Made by a program: the position numbers and the translations under genes. Below the pieces are notes generated by a model that saw only the letters and a program-made list of their open reading frames with translations, did not search any database and had not been told where the DNA came from. From Prevotella sp. (GTDB taxonomy: Bacteria > Bacteroidota > Bacteroidia > Bacteroidales > Bacteroidaceae), in NCBI GenBank assembly GCA_017651265.1, contig JAGCDO010000059.1, positions 41,249 to 105,248 on the forward strand: a stretch of DNA of 64,000 nt. The letters run 5' to 3'. The first letter of the stretch is position 1; every line of letters starts with the position of its first letter. Below are positions 50,838 through 58,906 of the stretch, one piece after another.

Positions 50838-51773
50838 ATGAAGATACTAATTGTCATACCTTGTTATCATGAGGAAGAAGTACTGCCGCTCACGATGGAG
50901 AAGATGCAGGTAGTGATCGGCCGACTAAAGGATGAGCTGCAGGTTGAGGGCAGGATTCTGTTCGTTGACGATGGAAGCAAAGACCGTACCTGGCAGATCA
51001 TCTCGGCCTTTTGTGCGCAGAACGATGCCGTATCTGGTATTAAGCTTTCTCACAACCGCGGTCATCAGAACGCCCTTTGGGCTGGCATGGAAGAGAGCAT
51101 CGACAAATGTGATGCGATGGTTTCCATTGATGCCGACTTGCAGGATGATGAGCAGGTTATTGTTGATATGGCCCGTCAGGTGAAGGAGGGGTGTGACATT
51201 GTATATGGGGTAAGGAAAGAACGTAAGACAGATACCTTCTTCAAGCGGTTCACAGCACAGATGTTCTATCGTTTGATGCGAAGCACCGATAAGGAGATTA
51301 TCTATAACCATGCAGATTTCCGCATGATGAGTAACCGTACTGTGAAGGCGCTGATGGAATATCCGGAAAGGAATGTTTTCCTGCGAGGACTGGTGCGGCA
51401 ATTAGGATTCAAGGAGGGTTTCGTGTATTACGACCGGAAGGCTCGCGAGGCAGGAGAGTCTAAATACCCGTTGAAGAAGATGCTGAGCTTCTCTGTGGAT
51501 GGTATTACTTCTTTCTCTGTAGCTCCCTTGAAGTTCATTTCTGTGGCAGGTATCTTGATGACATTGGTTGCCCTTGTCGTGATGATCTATGCACTTATCA
51601 GCTATTCCCGTCACAATGTCATTCAAGGATGGACATCCATCCTCATCTCACTTTGGTTCATTGGTGGGGTGGTGACAACAGGTGTTGGCATCACAGGTAT
51701 TTATATCGGTAAGATCTACACCGAGGTAAAACGCCGTCCCCGCTATTTTATCGAAGAGCGGTTGAACCTATAG
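50838..51773 (+). CDS. Family 2 glycosyltransferase with two C-terminal membrane helices
   Basis: A 311-residue GT-A glycosyltransferase of the DPM1/GtrB/ArnC kind: ILFVDDGSKDRTWQII and VSIDADLQDD carry the DxD metal site, and two helices (FISVAGILMTLVALVVMIYA, WTSILISLWFIGGVVTTGVG) anchor it. It should load a sugar from a nucleotide onto undecaprenyl phosphate at the inner membrane. The gene at 51743-53404, convergent and overlapping by 31 bases at the stops, is an ArnT-like enzyme that would use such a lipid-linked sugar, so the two are probably a functional pair. Confidence 0.93.
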   Translation: MKILIVIPCYHEEEVLPLTMEKMQVVIGRLKDELQVEGRILFVDDGSKDRTWQIISAFCAQNDAVSGIKLSHNRGHQNALWAGMEESIDKCDAMVSIDADLQDDEQVIVDMARQVKEGCDIVYGVRKERKTDTFFKRFTAQMFYRLMRSTDKEIIYNHADFRMMSNRTVKALMEYPERNVFLRGLVRQLGFKEGFVYYDRKAREAGESKYPLKKMLSFSVDGITSFSVAPLKFISVAGILMTLVALVVMIYALISYSRHNVIQGWTSILISLWFIGGVVTTGVGITGIYIGKIYTEVKRRPRYFIEERLNL

Positions 51774-53404
51774 AAATACACCGTGTCTTTCATCTCCGAC
51801 ATCCGTCGTTTGGTTCGTTCAACAGGAACAAAAGAATAATCACTGAACCTGCTGAAGAACTCATCACGGTCTTTACCCACAATCATGAGTACTCCCTTAT
51901 CGGGCTTTGTACGCAGGAACTGTCCCATCTTGTCACCTGTATAGAAGTTCGTACCGAAGAAATGAAGCATATCAATAGAGGTGTACATATATACTTTCTC
52001 TCCCTGATCGATGAAGTCTTTCCTTACCCTGTTGGCTAAAGTCCTGTCGCTGCGAGTGTTCAACGCAGTGGGTTGGAAGAGTCCGTCAAGGGATGCAAAG
52101 ATAACAAAGATGACGAGTAAGGCAGACAATAGGGTACGTCTCCGCAAGGCATAGACTCCTGCAGCGAGCAGCGCAATCAATACTACCACCATCCAAACAC
52201 CCTGGGTGTTCTCCAAGGCGGAAAGCATCTGGATATTCTCAGCAGCATGCTTTCCGTGAAAAAGGGTATGAGGAACCCATCCCGCCTTGACGATGACGAA
52301 GGCCGCTGTGAGTAAAAGGGCAATCGCCCCCATGACACCAGCGAAGATTTTCATGGATAGGACATGGCGACGTACCAGCCACAAGACATATTGTGCCAGT
52401 AGATAGGCCATGAAGGGATATACAGGTAAGAGATACACGCTACGCTTACTCTTGGGGATGCAATAGAAGAACAGGATGAGCAGGAATGCCAACCAAGTAA
52501 AGAGTTGAACTGCCGACATCTTCTTCCACGAGAAATGACGGAGTGATGTACGTTTCGTATAGAGTACCGGCAAGGAGATGAGCAACAAGACTGTCCAAGG
52601 AAGCCATCCGGTAATCAACGTGATGAAGTTATAGTAGAACGGGTTTTCATGCGACTCATAGGTCATCTTCCCCATAAACCGTCCGAGGTTCTCTTCCTTT
52701 ACCAACTCGAGGAACGCATCTCCTCCCTGTTGCCAGGCAGCCACATACCATAAGGCAGGCAGGATACAGGCAAGTACAGCAAAGAGAAACAATTGTCCGA
52801 CAATGCCCCAGAAGCGTTCTTTCCGTAAGAGAAGGAAAACACCCATGACGAAGCAGGGAAGGATTATCCCCACAGGACCTTTGGTCAGCGTACCCATACT
52901 CATACAGAGGATGGCAAGCCAAGGTACACTGCTACGCCCCTTTTCATACCATTGATACAATAAGTAGAGGGCGCATACGATACAAGCGGTAAGTACCATA
53001 TCCACCCTGCAGTTCATTCCTGCACGATGCACCTCGAAGGCTGTCAGGGTGAGAAGAGAAGCAACAAAGGCCGTAGGTTCATCACCACGACGGGCAAAGA
53101 ACCGATAACCCATCACCACCATCACAATCAAGGCTAAAGCCGACGGTAATCGGGCTGTGAACTCACTCACATAACCAGGCAGTAACGAGAATAAGGCGAT
53201 GAGCCAATGAAAGAACGGGGGTTTGTAGGGTATATCACCACCGTTGTTGATAGGTAGGATCCAGTTCCCGTCGTTGATCATTGACAAGGCGACGACAGCC
53301 TCCCGGGGCTCACCCTTGGTATTAAACTCCGTTAATCCGATAAACGGCAATAAAGTGACTGCCGCTATGGCCAGAATCAGCCAGCATCGTTTGTTGTTCA
53401 TCAT
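51743..53404 (-). CDS. ArnT-like (GT39/GT83) membrane glycosyltransferase
   Basis: A 553-residue protein with about twelve membrane helices. The first periplasmic loop has the PMT/ArnT signature TEFNTKGEPREAVVALSM (the acidic residue before P is catalytic or metal-binding), then NNGGDIPYKPPFFHWLIALF. Such enzymes move a sugar from undecaprenyl phosphate to lipid A, proteins or glycans on the periplasmic side. It overlaps the convergent GT2 gene by 31 bases at the 3' ends. The C-terminal 120 residues are a soluble alpha/beta part (GEKVYMYTSIDMLHFFGTNF). Confidence 0.9.
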   Translation of the reverse strand: MMNNKRCWLILAIAAVTLLPFIGLTEFNTKGEPREAVVALSMINDGNWILPINNGGDIPYKPPFFHWLIALFSLLPGYVSEFTARLPSALALIVMVVMGYRFFARRGDEPTAFVASLLTLTAFEVHRAGMNCRVDMVLTACIVCALYLLYQWYEKGRSSVPWLAILCMSMGTLTKGPVGIILPCFVMGVFLLLRKERFWGIVGQLFLFAVLACILPALWYVAAWQQGGDAFLELVKEENLGRFMGKMTYESHENPFYYNFITLITGWLPWTVLLLISLPVLYTKRTSLRHFSWKKMSAVQLFTWLAFLLILFFYCIPKSKRSVYLLPVYPFMAYLLAQYVLWLVRRHVLSMKIFAGVMGAIALLLTAAFVIVKAGWVPHTLFHGKHAAENIQMLSALENTQGVWMVVVLIALLAAGVYALRRRTLLSALLVIFVIFASLDGLFQPTALNTRSDRTLANRVRKDFIDQGEKVYMYTSIDMLHFFGTNFYTGDKMGQFLRTKPDKGVLMIVGKDRDEFFSRFSDYSFVPVERTKRRMSEMKDTVYFYRFNRSSIK

Positions 53405-53517
53405 TCCACGCTTTTATTGTCTTCTTTGTTAGGCGACAAAGGTAACAAAAAAATGGGTGAAAACTAAAGAAATCCTTCTTTTTTTGCCAAAGAGTATCCT
53501 ATCATTGTTTTTTTTAC

Positions 53518-53525
53518 TATATTTG
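53518..53525 (+). promoter_or_regulatory. Promoter -7 box for the pantothenate kinase gene
   Basis: TATATTTG, 61 bases before the ATG at 53587. Confidence 0.65.
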
Positions 53526-53586
53526 CACATTCTTAGGATACTTGTATCCTGTGACGATGTCATAAACCTAACTAAAATAGTATAAA

Positions 53587-54402
53587 ATGGTTATTGGAAT
53601 AGACGTGGGCACCAGTACCACAAAGATTGTAGGACTACGTGACAATGAAGTGATTTCACCGATTCGCATCAGGGCTACCGACCCTGTGACTTCCCTTTAT
53701 GGTGCATTCGGTAAGTTCCTGCACGACAATGGTATCTCGCTCAACGAGATCAAACAGGTAATGCTGACAGGTGTTGGCAGTGCGTATGTCAACGAGCCTA
53801 TTTACGGACTGCCCACAAGCAAGGCTGAGGAGTTTATGGCTGATGGTCTTGGTGCACAGTTTGAATCGAAGCAGGACCGTATGCTGGTAGTGAGTATGGG
53901 TACGGGTACTTCCATCGTCAAGGTGGAAGGAAACGATATCAAGCACATCGGTGGTATGGGTATCGGTGGCGGTACATTGAAAGGTTTGGCTCAACTGCTG
54001 CTGAATACCGACGATATGAAACTGGTGGCACAGATGGCCGAAGGGGGCGATTTCAATAATGTCAACCTGAACATCGGTGATATTAGCAATGTACCACTAC
54101 CTGGTCTGCCCCTTGATGTGACAGCTTCTATTCTTGGTAAGGTAACCAGTAATTCCCGTCGTGAGGATATTGCAGCTGGATTGATCTGTACCGTGATACA
54201 GACCATCGGCTCAGCTACCTATCTTGCATCACTGGGCAGCGGCATCAAGGAATTCGTGATGATTGGTAATCTTACTCTGATGCCCCAATGCCACCAGATC
54301 TTCCCCATGATGGAAAAGCTCTACAATGTGCATTTCATTGTTCCTGAGTATGCTGAGTTCTGCACGGCTATTGGCGCAGCATTATGCTATAAGATCCTTT
54401 AA
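53587..54402 (+). CDS. coaW: Type II pantothenate kinase
   Basis: A 271-residue actin-fold kinase that phosphorylates pantothenate in CoA biosynthesis. The N-terminal GIDVGTSTTKIVGL is the phosphate-1 loop, LVVSMGTGTSIVKVEG and HIGGMGIGGGTLKGLA the phosphate-2 and adenosine regions, all as in type II (eukaryotic-like, Staphylococcus CoaW) enzymes. The conserved catalytic Glu expected between phosphate-1 and the middle is not obvious in this protein; the segment reads SKAEEFMADGLGA. The terminator immediately follows the stop, so the gene is monocistronic. Confidence 0.88.
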   Translation: MVIGIDVGTSTTKIVGLRDNEVISPIRIRATDPVTSLYGAFGKFLHDNGISLNEIKQVMLTGVGSAYVNEPIYGLPTSKAEEFMADGLGAQFESKQDRMLVVSMGTGTSIVKVEGNDIKHIGGMGIGGGTLKGLAQLLLNTDDMKLVAQMAEGGDFNNVNLNIGDISNVPLPGLPLDVTASILGKVTSNSRREDIAAGLICTVIQTIGSATYLASLGSGIKEFVMIGNLTLMPQCHQIFPMMEKLYNVHFIVPEYAEFCTAIGAALCYKIL

Positions 54403-54464
54403 GAGGGTATGTCTGAACACCATTGTATTGGCGTAAAGACACACCCTCTTAAAGGTGTTTTTTT
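54401..54464 (+). terminator. Terminator after the pantothenate kinase gene
   Basis: AAGAGGGT (54401-54408) and ACCCTCTT (54443-54450) form an outer stem extended by GTCT/AGAC; an alternative ACACC/GGTGT hairpin is followed by TTTTTTT at 54458-54464. Confidence 0.7.
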
Positions 54465-54471
54465 CATGGAA

Positions 54472-55167
54472 TCAGAAGTTCACACCCAGACTGAGCATCA
54501 GTGCTCCGTTCTTGCTGGTGTCGAAATCATCTTTGCAGATATTAGCAAGACCTAAGTCGTAACTGAGTTCGGCATAGAACATGTCTATCTGCAAACCGCA
54601 ACCTGTTCTCAATCCTGCATCCATACGACGGAAGGAGTAAGGACTATCGGAGAAGGAGTTATAGGCAGCCCGTTCACCAAAGTCCTTGATCTTACCACCT
54701 ATTCCGCAGGCAACATATCCTCCTAAGAACGGCTGGATAGAGCAATAGCGGTCGATGTCGATGTAATACTTCATCACCAGTGGCATTTCCAGATAGTTGA
54801 GGTTATAGGTAAACTTGTCGCCTGCAACATTTCCCTTACCACCTTTCTCGGTGTAGTACAATCCTGTTTCAAGATACAAAGGACCGCGAGGCATCACCGA
54901 GAAGCCTGCTGCCATTCCTACGTTCAGACCGGCTTTCACATCGCTTCCATCAAGATACTTGTCATCACTGTTCACTGTTGTGAAGGCAGGACCGAGTCGG
55001 AAGCCGAAAAACGCATCGTCGTTCCAATAGTAGCCACGGTGATTGCGGTGGCTGTAGTCAAGACGACCGCTACGCTGGTTGTAGTACTTACTATGGCGAT
55101 AGCTTTGCGCCTGTATGGGCATGACAGTCAGCAGACTGAGCATGGTCATGATAATGGTCTTTTTCAT
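54472..55167 (-). CDS. Outer-membrane beta-barrel protein (PorT-like porin family)
   Basis: A 231-residue protein with signal peptide MKKTIIMTMLSLLTVMPIQA and the outer-membrane beta-barrel (PF13568-like) pattern common in Bacteroidota: FFGFRLGPAFTTVNSDD, GLNVGMAAGFSVMPRGPLYL, ETGLYYTEKGGKG and a final strand ALMLSLGVNF ending in Phe for Bam insertion. The N-terminus after cleavage is His/Tyr/Arg-rich (SYRHSKYYNQRSGRLDYSHR), which is unusual. Function unknown. Its promoter region overlaps a bidirectional terminator. Confidence 0.82.
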   Translation of the reverse strand: MKKTIIMTMLSLLTVMPIQAQSYRHSKYYNQRSGRLDYSHRNHRGYYWNDDAFFGFRLGPAFTTVNSDDKYLDGSDVKAGLNVGMAAGFSVMPRGPLYLETGLYYTEKGGKGNVAGDKFTYNLNYLEMPLVMKYYIDIDRYCSIQPFLGGYVACGIGGKIKDFGERAAYNSFSDSPYSFRRMDAGLRTGCGLQIDMFYAELSYDLGLANICKDDFDTSKNGALMLSLGVNF

Positions 55168-55222
55168 TCTCTCTTCGGGTTTTAGTACAACAATCTTTTC
55201 TTTATAGGTGGCAAAGTAACGA

Positions 55223-55250
55223 AAAACCCCGCAAAAGTTTGCGGGGTTTT
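55223..55250. terminator. Bidirectional terminator after the Na/Pi cotransporter gene
   Basis: AAAACCCCGCAAA and TTTGCGGGGTTTT pair over 13 bp around AG. The tails give U-tracts on both strands; on the minus strand it ends the cotransporter transcript. Confidence 0.9.
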
Positions 55251-55278
55251 TTCCTAATTGTTAAGGGGAAATCCCTAT

Positions 55279-56991
55279 TTATGCCTCTCGTTGTTTGGTA
55301 CCCATACGAGCCTCAACAACGTTGATGATGTAGTCACCCAGTTTCTCGCACTCACTGATGATATCCATGTAGATGGTACCGATGCCGTAGGTATAGACAT
55401 GGTTGTTCACATCGTTGATGTTCTGACTCTTCAGCTGGTCACGGAAATTGTTGATCTCGTTCTCGATATTGAACGAACGGTTCACATTGAAACTCTCCTT
55501 ACGTCCGCCCATCAGGTTGTTCAACTGTGTGAGGGCGCTGTCGGTAAGTTCCATCATCTGGTGCATGTGCTCATATTGACGGGTGGTGAAGTGTTCGTTC
55601 TTACCCTGCACCTTTCGGTTAATGGTGCGAGCCATATTGTAGCAAGAATCACCGATACTCTCCAGTTCAGAGATCTCACGAAGCATGGCACGGATCTTAC
55701 CCTTTGTGTCATCAGATAGATGAGCATCCGACACCTGTTCCAGATAGGAGGCTATCTCTATCTCCATATTGTCGGAAATACTCTCATATTTCTCGATACG
55801 GGTATAGAGCTTGGTGAATTTCTGATCGTCTTTCTCGGTAAGCAGTTCACGCACCATATTGAACATGCGCTGCATACGCTCACTGAAACTGACAATCTCT
55901 TTCTGGGCCTCGAGCACGGAAAGCTCAGGGGTCTTCAAAAGACCAGCAGTAATGAAGTGCAGACGGAAGTCCTCTTCCTCTTCCATCTTCTTGGTTTTGA
56001 TGACCCAGCACACAAAGCGTTCAATCTGAGGAATCAACCAGATCAGGATGCCTGCATTGATGATATTGAAGCAAGAGTGGAAGGCAGCCAATACGAAGTT
56101 CAGCTTCTCGTTGGAATCCATATTGTTCATATCCTTACCCAGCAGGTTTCCTACATAGTCAACGAGCCAGACTACACCATCGATGAACCAATGGAAGATA
56201 AACAGAATCCAGATTACACCGAACACATTAAAGAACATATGGGCTAAAGCAGCTCGGCGAGCCTGGGTGTTAGCTGATAATGCAGCGAGGTTTGAGGTAA
56301 TGGTGGTACCGATATTCTCACCCAGCACCAATGCGATACCCTGATAGATAGGCATGGCGCCTGTGGAGCAGAGTAACATGGTGATGGCCATGACGGCAGC
56401 ACTTGATTGCACGCAGAAGGTCATGATACCACCTAAGAACAGGAAGATGATTGTTGTGAGGAACGAGTTAGGATCGAACGACCGGAAGAAGGCTGTTACT
56501 GCCTCATTATGACCTAAGTCCATGGCTGTGCCCGTGGCTTTCAGGGTTGTCAGACCCAGTAACAGGAAGGCCAGACCGAAGAGGAAATCACCAACATACC
56601 GGTGCTTCTTCAGATAGATCAGGATGATGCCGAGGAAGAAACCGGGATAGACGGCCACGCTGATATCGAACGAGGTTCCCAGCGCCATGATCCATGCCGT
56701 GAGCGTGGTACCGATATTGGCACCCATGATGACGGAGATGGCCTGCGCCAACGTGAGCAGTCCGGCATTAACAAACGATACAGTCATGACGGTCGTGGCC
56801 GTTGATGACTGTACGGAGGCTGTGACGACAGCACCTGTAAGGAGCCCGGTGAAACGATTGGTGGTCATGGCACCCAAGGCGTGTCGCAACTGCGGACCTG
56901 CCATCTTCTGCAGGGCCTCACTCATCGACTTCATACCGAACATCAGCAGAGCCAATGAGCCTAAAAGCTTAAAGACAATCCAAATAGACAT
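55279..56991 (-). CDS. Na/Pi cotransporter with PhoU-like domain
   Basis: A 570-residue protein. Residues 1-330 are the Na/Pi cotransporter domain with the two inverted QSS motifs (VQSSTATTVMTVSFVNAG and CVQSSAAVMAITMLLCS) and GANIGTT/GENIGTT repeats. Residues about 340-560 are helical and PhoU-like (RIEKYESISDNMEIEIASYL, ISELESIGDSCYNMARTI), probably regulating the carrier. It imports phosphate with sodium. No pho regulon genes are near. Monocistronic, with its own terminator. Confidence 0.95.
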   Translation of the reverse strand: MSIWIVFKLLGSLALLMFGMKSMSEALQKMAGPQLRHALGAMTTNRFTGLLTGAVVTASVQSSTATTVMTVSFVNAGLLTLAQAISVIMGANIGTTLTAWIMALGTSFDISVAVYPGFFLGIILIYLKKHRYVGDFLFGLAFLLLGLTTLKATGTAMDLGHNEAVTAFFRSFDPNSFLTTIIFLFLGGIMTFCVQSSAAVMAITMLLCSTGAMPIYQGIALVLGENIGTTITSNLAALSANTQARRAALAHMFFNVFGVIWILFIFHWFIDGVVWLVDYVGNLLGKDMNNMDSNEKLNFVLAAFHSCFNIINAGILIWLIPQIERFVCWVIKTKKMEEEEDFRLHFITAGLLKTPELSVLEAQKEIVSFSERMQRMFNMVRELLTEKDDQKFTKLYTRIEKYESISDNMEIEIASYLEQVSDAHLSDDTKGKIRAMLREISELESIGDSCYNMARTINRKVQGKNEHFTTRQYEHMHQMMELTDSALTQLNNLMGGRKESFNVNRSFNIENEINNFRDQLKSQNINDVNNHVYTYGIGTIYMDIISECEKLGDYIINVVEARMGTKQREA

Positions 56992-57063
56992 ACTGATAGT
57001 ATAATAATTCTTAATTCCTCATCCTTCATTCGAATTTTTGAAGGCTCTCCTCCAAAAAATCCC

Positions 57064-57071
57064 TATCTTTG
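57064..57071 (+). promoter_or_regulatory. Promoter -7 box for the nucleoside kinase gene
   Basis: TATCTTTG, 18 bases before the ATG at 57090. An upstream TTG of the frame is inside the box, which rules it out as start. Confidence 0.72.
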
Positions 57072-57089
57072 TCAAAAAAAAGATCGAAT

Positions 57090-58751
57090 ATGGCTAAAAC
57101 CATCCAAATTTTCTGCAAAAATAATAATAAAAAATTAGAAATCCCCATCGGAAGCACACTTTCTGATATTTTTTCTGCTTTCGGACTTGAAATGAAGTAC
57201 GGACCAATCTGTGCAAGAGTGAATAACAAGGTGGAAGGGATGCATTTTCGTGTCTATAATCCCAAAACGGTGGAGTTCCTCGACATCACCGCTCCCAGTG
57301 GGGCACGTACCTATACACGTTCGCTGTTCTTTGTGCTCTGTAAGGCCATGCACGACCTCTACGACGAATGTTCGGTGAGCATTGACACACCTGTGAGCAA
57401 TGGTTATTACGTGGATCTGGAGATTGGAAGGCCCGTCACCTTGAAAGATGTGGGTGATATCCGTGACCGTATGAACGAGATTATCCAGGCCGCGATGCCC
57501 ATCCACCGTCATGAGACCACTACCGAAGAGGCCATCAATCTGTTCGAGAAGATCGGTGCTACTTCGAAAGTAAAGCTTCTCAAGAGTACGGGCAAGTGCT
57601 ACACAGTGTTCTACGACATTGATGGTTACTACGACTACTATTACGGGGCACTGCTCACCAATACGTCACAGCTGTACCTGTTCGGTGTCGAGAAATACTT
57701 CGACGGTCTGCTGCTTCGCATCCCCTCGAACACTGAGCCTGATGAGTTGGGTGAGATTACCCATCAGGACAAGATGTTCAGCATCTTCCGTGAGCACCAT
57801 AGCTGGCAGAAGATTCTGGGTATGCGCACCATTGGCGATCTGAATGAGCTGATTGAAAAAGGATGGGCTTCGCAACTCATTCAGGTGTCGGAAGCCCTGC
57901 AGGAGAAAAAGATTGCCCAGATTGCCGATGAGATAGCCAACAGGAAGGGCATACGTATGGTACTGATTGCTGGTCCTTCGTCATCCGGTAAGACCACCAC
58001 CTGCAAACGACTGTCGGTGCAGCTGGTTACCAACGGTTACAAGCCGGTGCCCATCTCGCTTGACGACTACTTTGTGGATCGGGAGAAAACACCGCGTGAT
58101 GAAACGGGCGACTATGACTACGAGCATCTTCATTCACTGAATCTTCCTTTGTTGAACGAGCAACTCAAAGCCCTCTTTGCAGGAGAGGAGATTCAGTTGC
58201 CCAAATATAATTTCCAGACAGGTAAGAGCTCGATGAACGGACGGCGTCTGCAGTTGCACGACGATGAGATCCTGATTGTGGAGGGTATCCATGCCTTGAA
58301 CCCTGAGTTGACAGCAGAAATCCCTCGTAACCAGATATACCGCGTGTATGCCTCGGCCCTTACCACCTTGCTGCTCGATGCACATAATTATATCCCCACT
58401 ACCGACAACCGTCTGCTGCGCCGCATCATCCGCGATCATAAGTACCGTGGGGTAAGTGCTCGCGAAACCATCCACCGATGGGCAAGTGTCAGGGCGGGCG
58501 AGAACAAATGGATCTTCCCCTTCCAGGAGAATGCCGATGCTATGTTCAACACCGCTATGCTCTTTGAGCTGGCCGTGATTAAAGGACAGGCGGAGCCGAT
58601 GCTCGAACAGGTTCCTGAGAACTGTGTCGAATATGCAGAAGCCCATCGTCTGCTGAAGTTCCTGAAATACATCAAGCCGATTCCCGATTGCGATATCCCT
58701 CCCACCTCTTTATTAAGAGAGTTCCTTGGAGGATCATCATTTAAGTATTAA
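57090..58751 (+). CDS. TGS-domain nucleoside (uridine-like) kinase
   Basis: About 553 residues. The N-terminus is a TGS domain (IQIFCKNNNKKLEIPIGSTL), then a segment like the second additional domain of threonyl-tRNA synthetase (MPIHRHETTTEEAINLFEKI), and from about 280 a uridine kinase/phosphoribulokinase fold with Walker A GPSSSGKTT and the lid IFPFQENADAMFNT. Bacteroidota, clostridia and thermotogae share this three-part arrangement; it is annotated as nucleoside kinase or uridine kinase, and the real substrate is not certain. The ThrRS-like part may bind a nucleotide or RNA. The start at 57090 is set by the promoter position. Confidence 0.9.
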   Translation: MAKTIQIFCKNNNKKLEIPIGSTLSDIFSAFGLEMKYGPICARVNNKVEGMHFRVYNPKTVEFLDITAPSGARTYTRSLFFVLCKAMHDLYDECSVSIDTPVSNGYYVDLEIGRPVTLKDVGDIRDRMNEIIQAAMPIHRHETTTEEAINLFEKIGATSKVKLLKSTGKCYTVFYDIDGYYDYYYGALLTNTSQLYLFGVEKYFDGLLLRIPSNTEPDELGEITHQDKMFSIFREHHSWQKILGMRTIGDLNELIEKGWASQLIQVSEALQEKKIAQIADEIANRKGIRMVLIAGPSSSGKTTTCKRLSVQLVTNGYKPVPISLDDYFVDREKTPRDETGDYDYEHLHSLNLPLLNEQLKALFAGEEIQLPKYNFQTGKSSMNGRRLQLHDDEILIVEGIHALNPELTAEIPRNQIYRVYASALTTLLLDAHNYIPTTDNRLLRRIIRDHKYRGVSARETIHRWASVRAGENKWIFPFQENADAMFNTAMLFELAVIKGQAEPMLEQVPENCVEYAEAHRLLKFLKYIKPIPDCDIPPTSLLREFLGGSSFKY

Positions 58752-58773
58752 GGAATCTGTCGCACTAAAACGT

Positions 58774-58820
58774 ATTGCCATTCAAAAACTATTCATTTTG
58801 GGTGGCAATATGTGCATTTT
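58774..58820 (+). terminator. Long hairpin, probable terminator after the nucleoside kinase
   Basis: ATTGCCATTCAAAA (58774-58787) and TTTTGGGTGGCAAT (58796-58809) pair over all 14 positions with two G-T wobbles, loop of eight, followed after a few bases by a T-run at 58817-58821. Confidence 0.7.
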
Positions 58821-58906
58821 TATTCGAAAACGCTTGGCGTTCTCACAAAAAATAGCGAACTTTGCACCCGATTTTGCAAAAATATAGAATTCAAAGACAG
58901 ATACGT

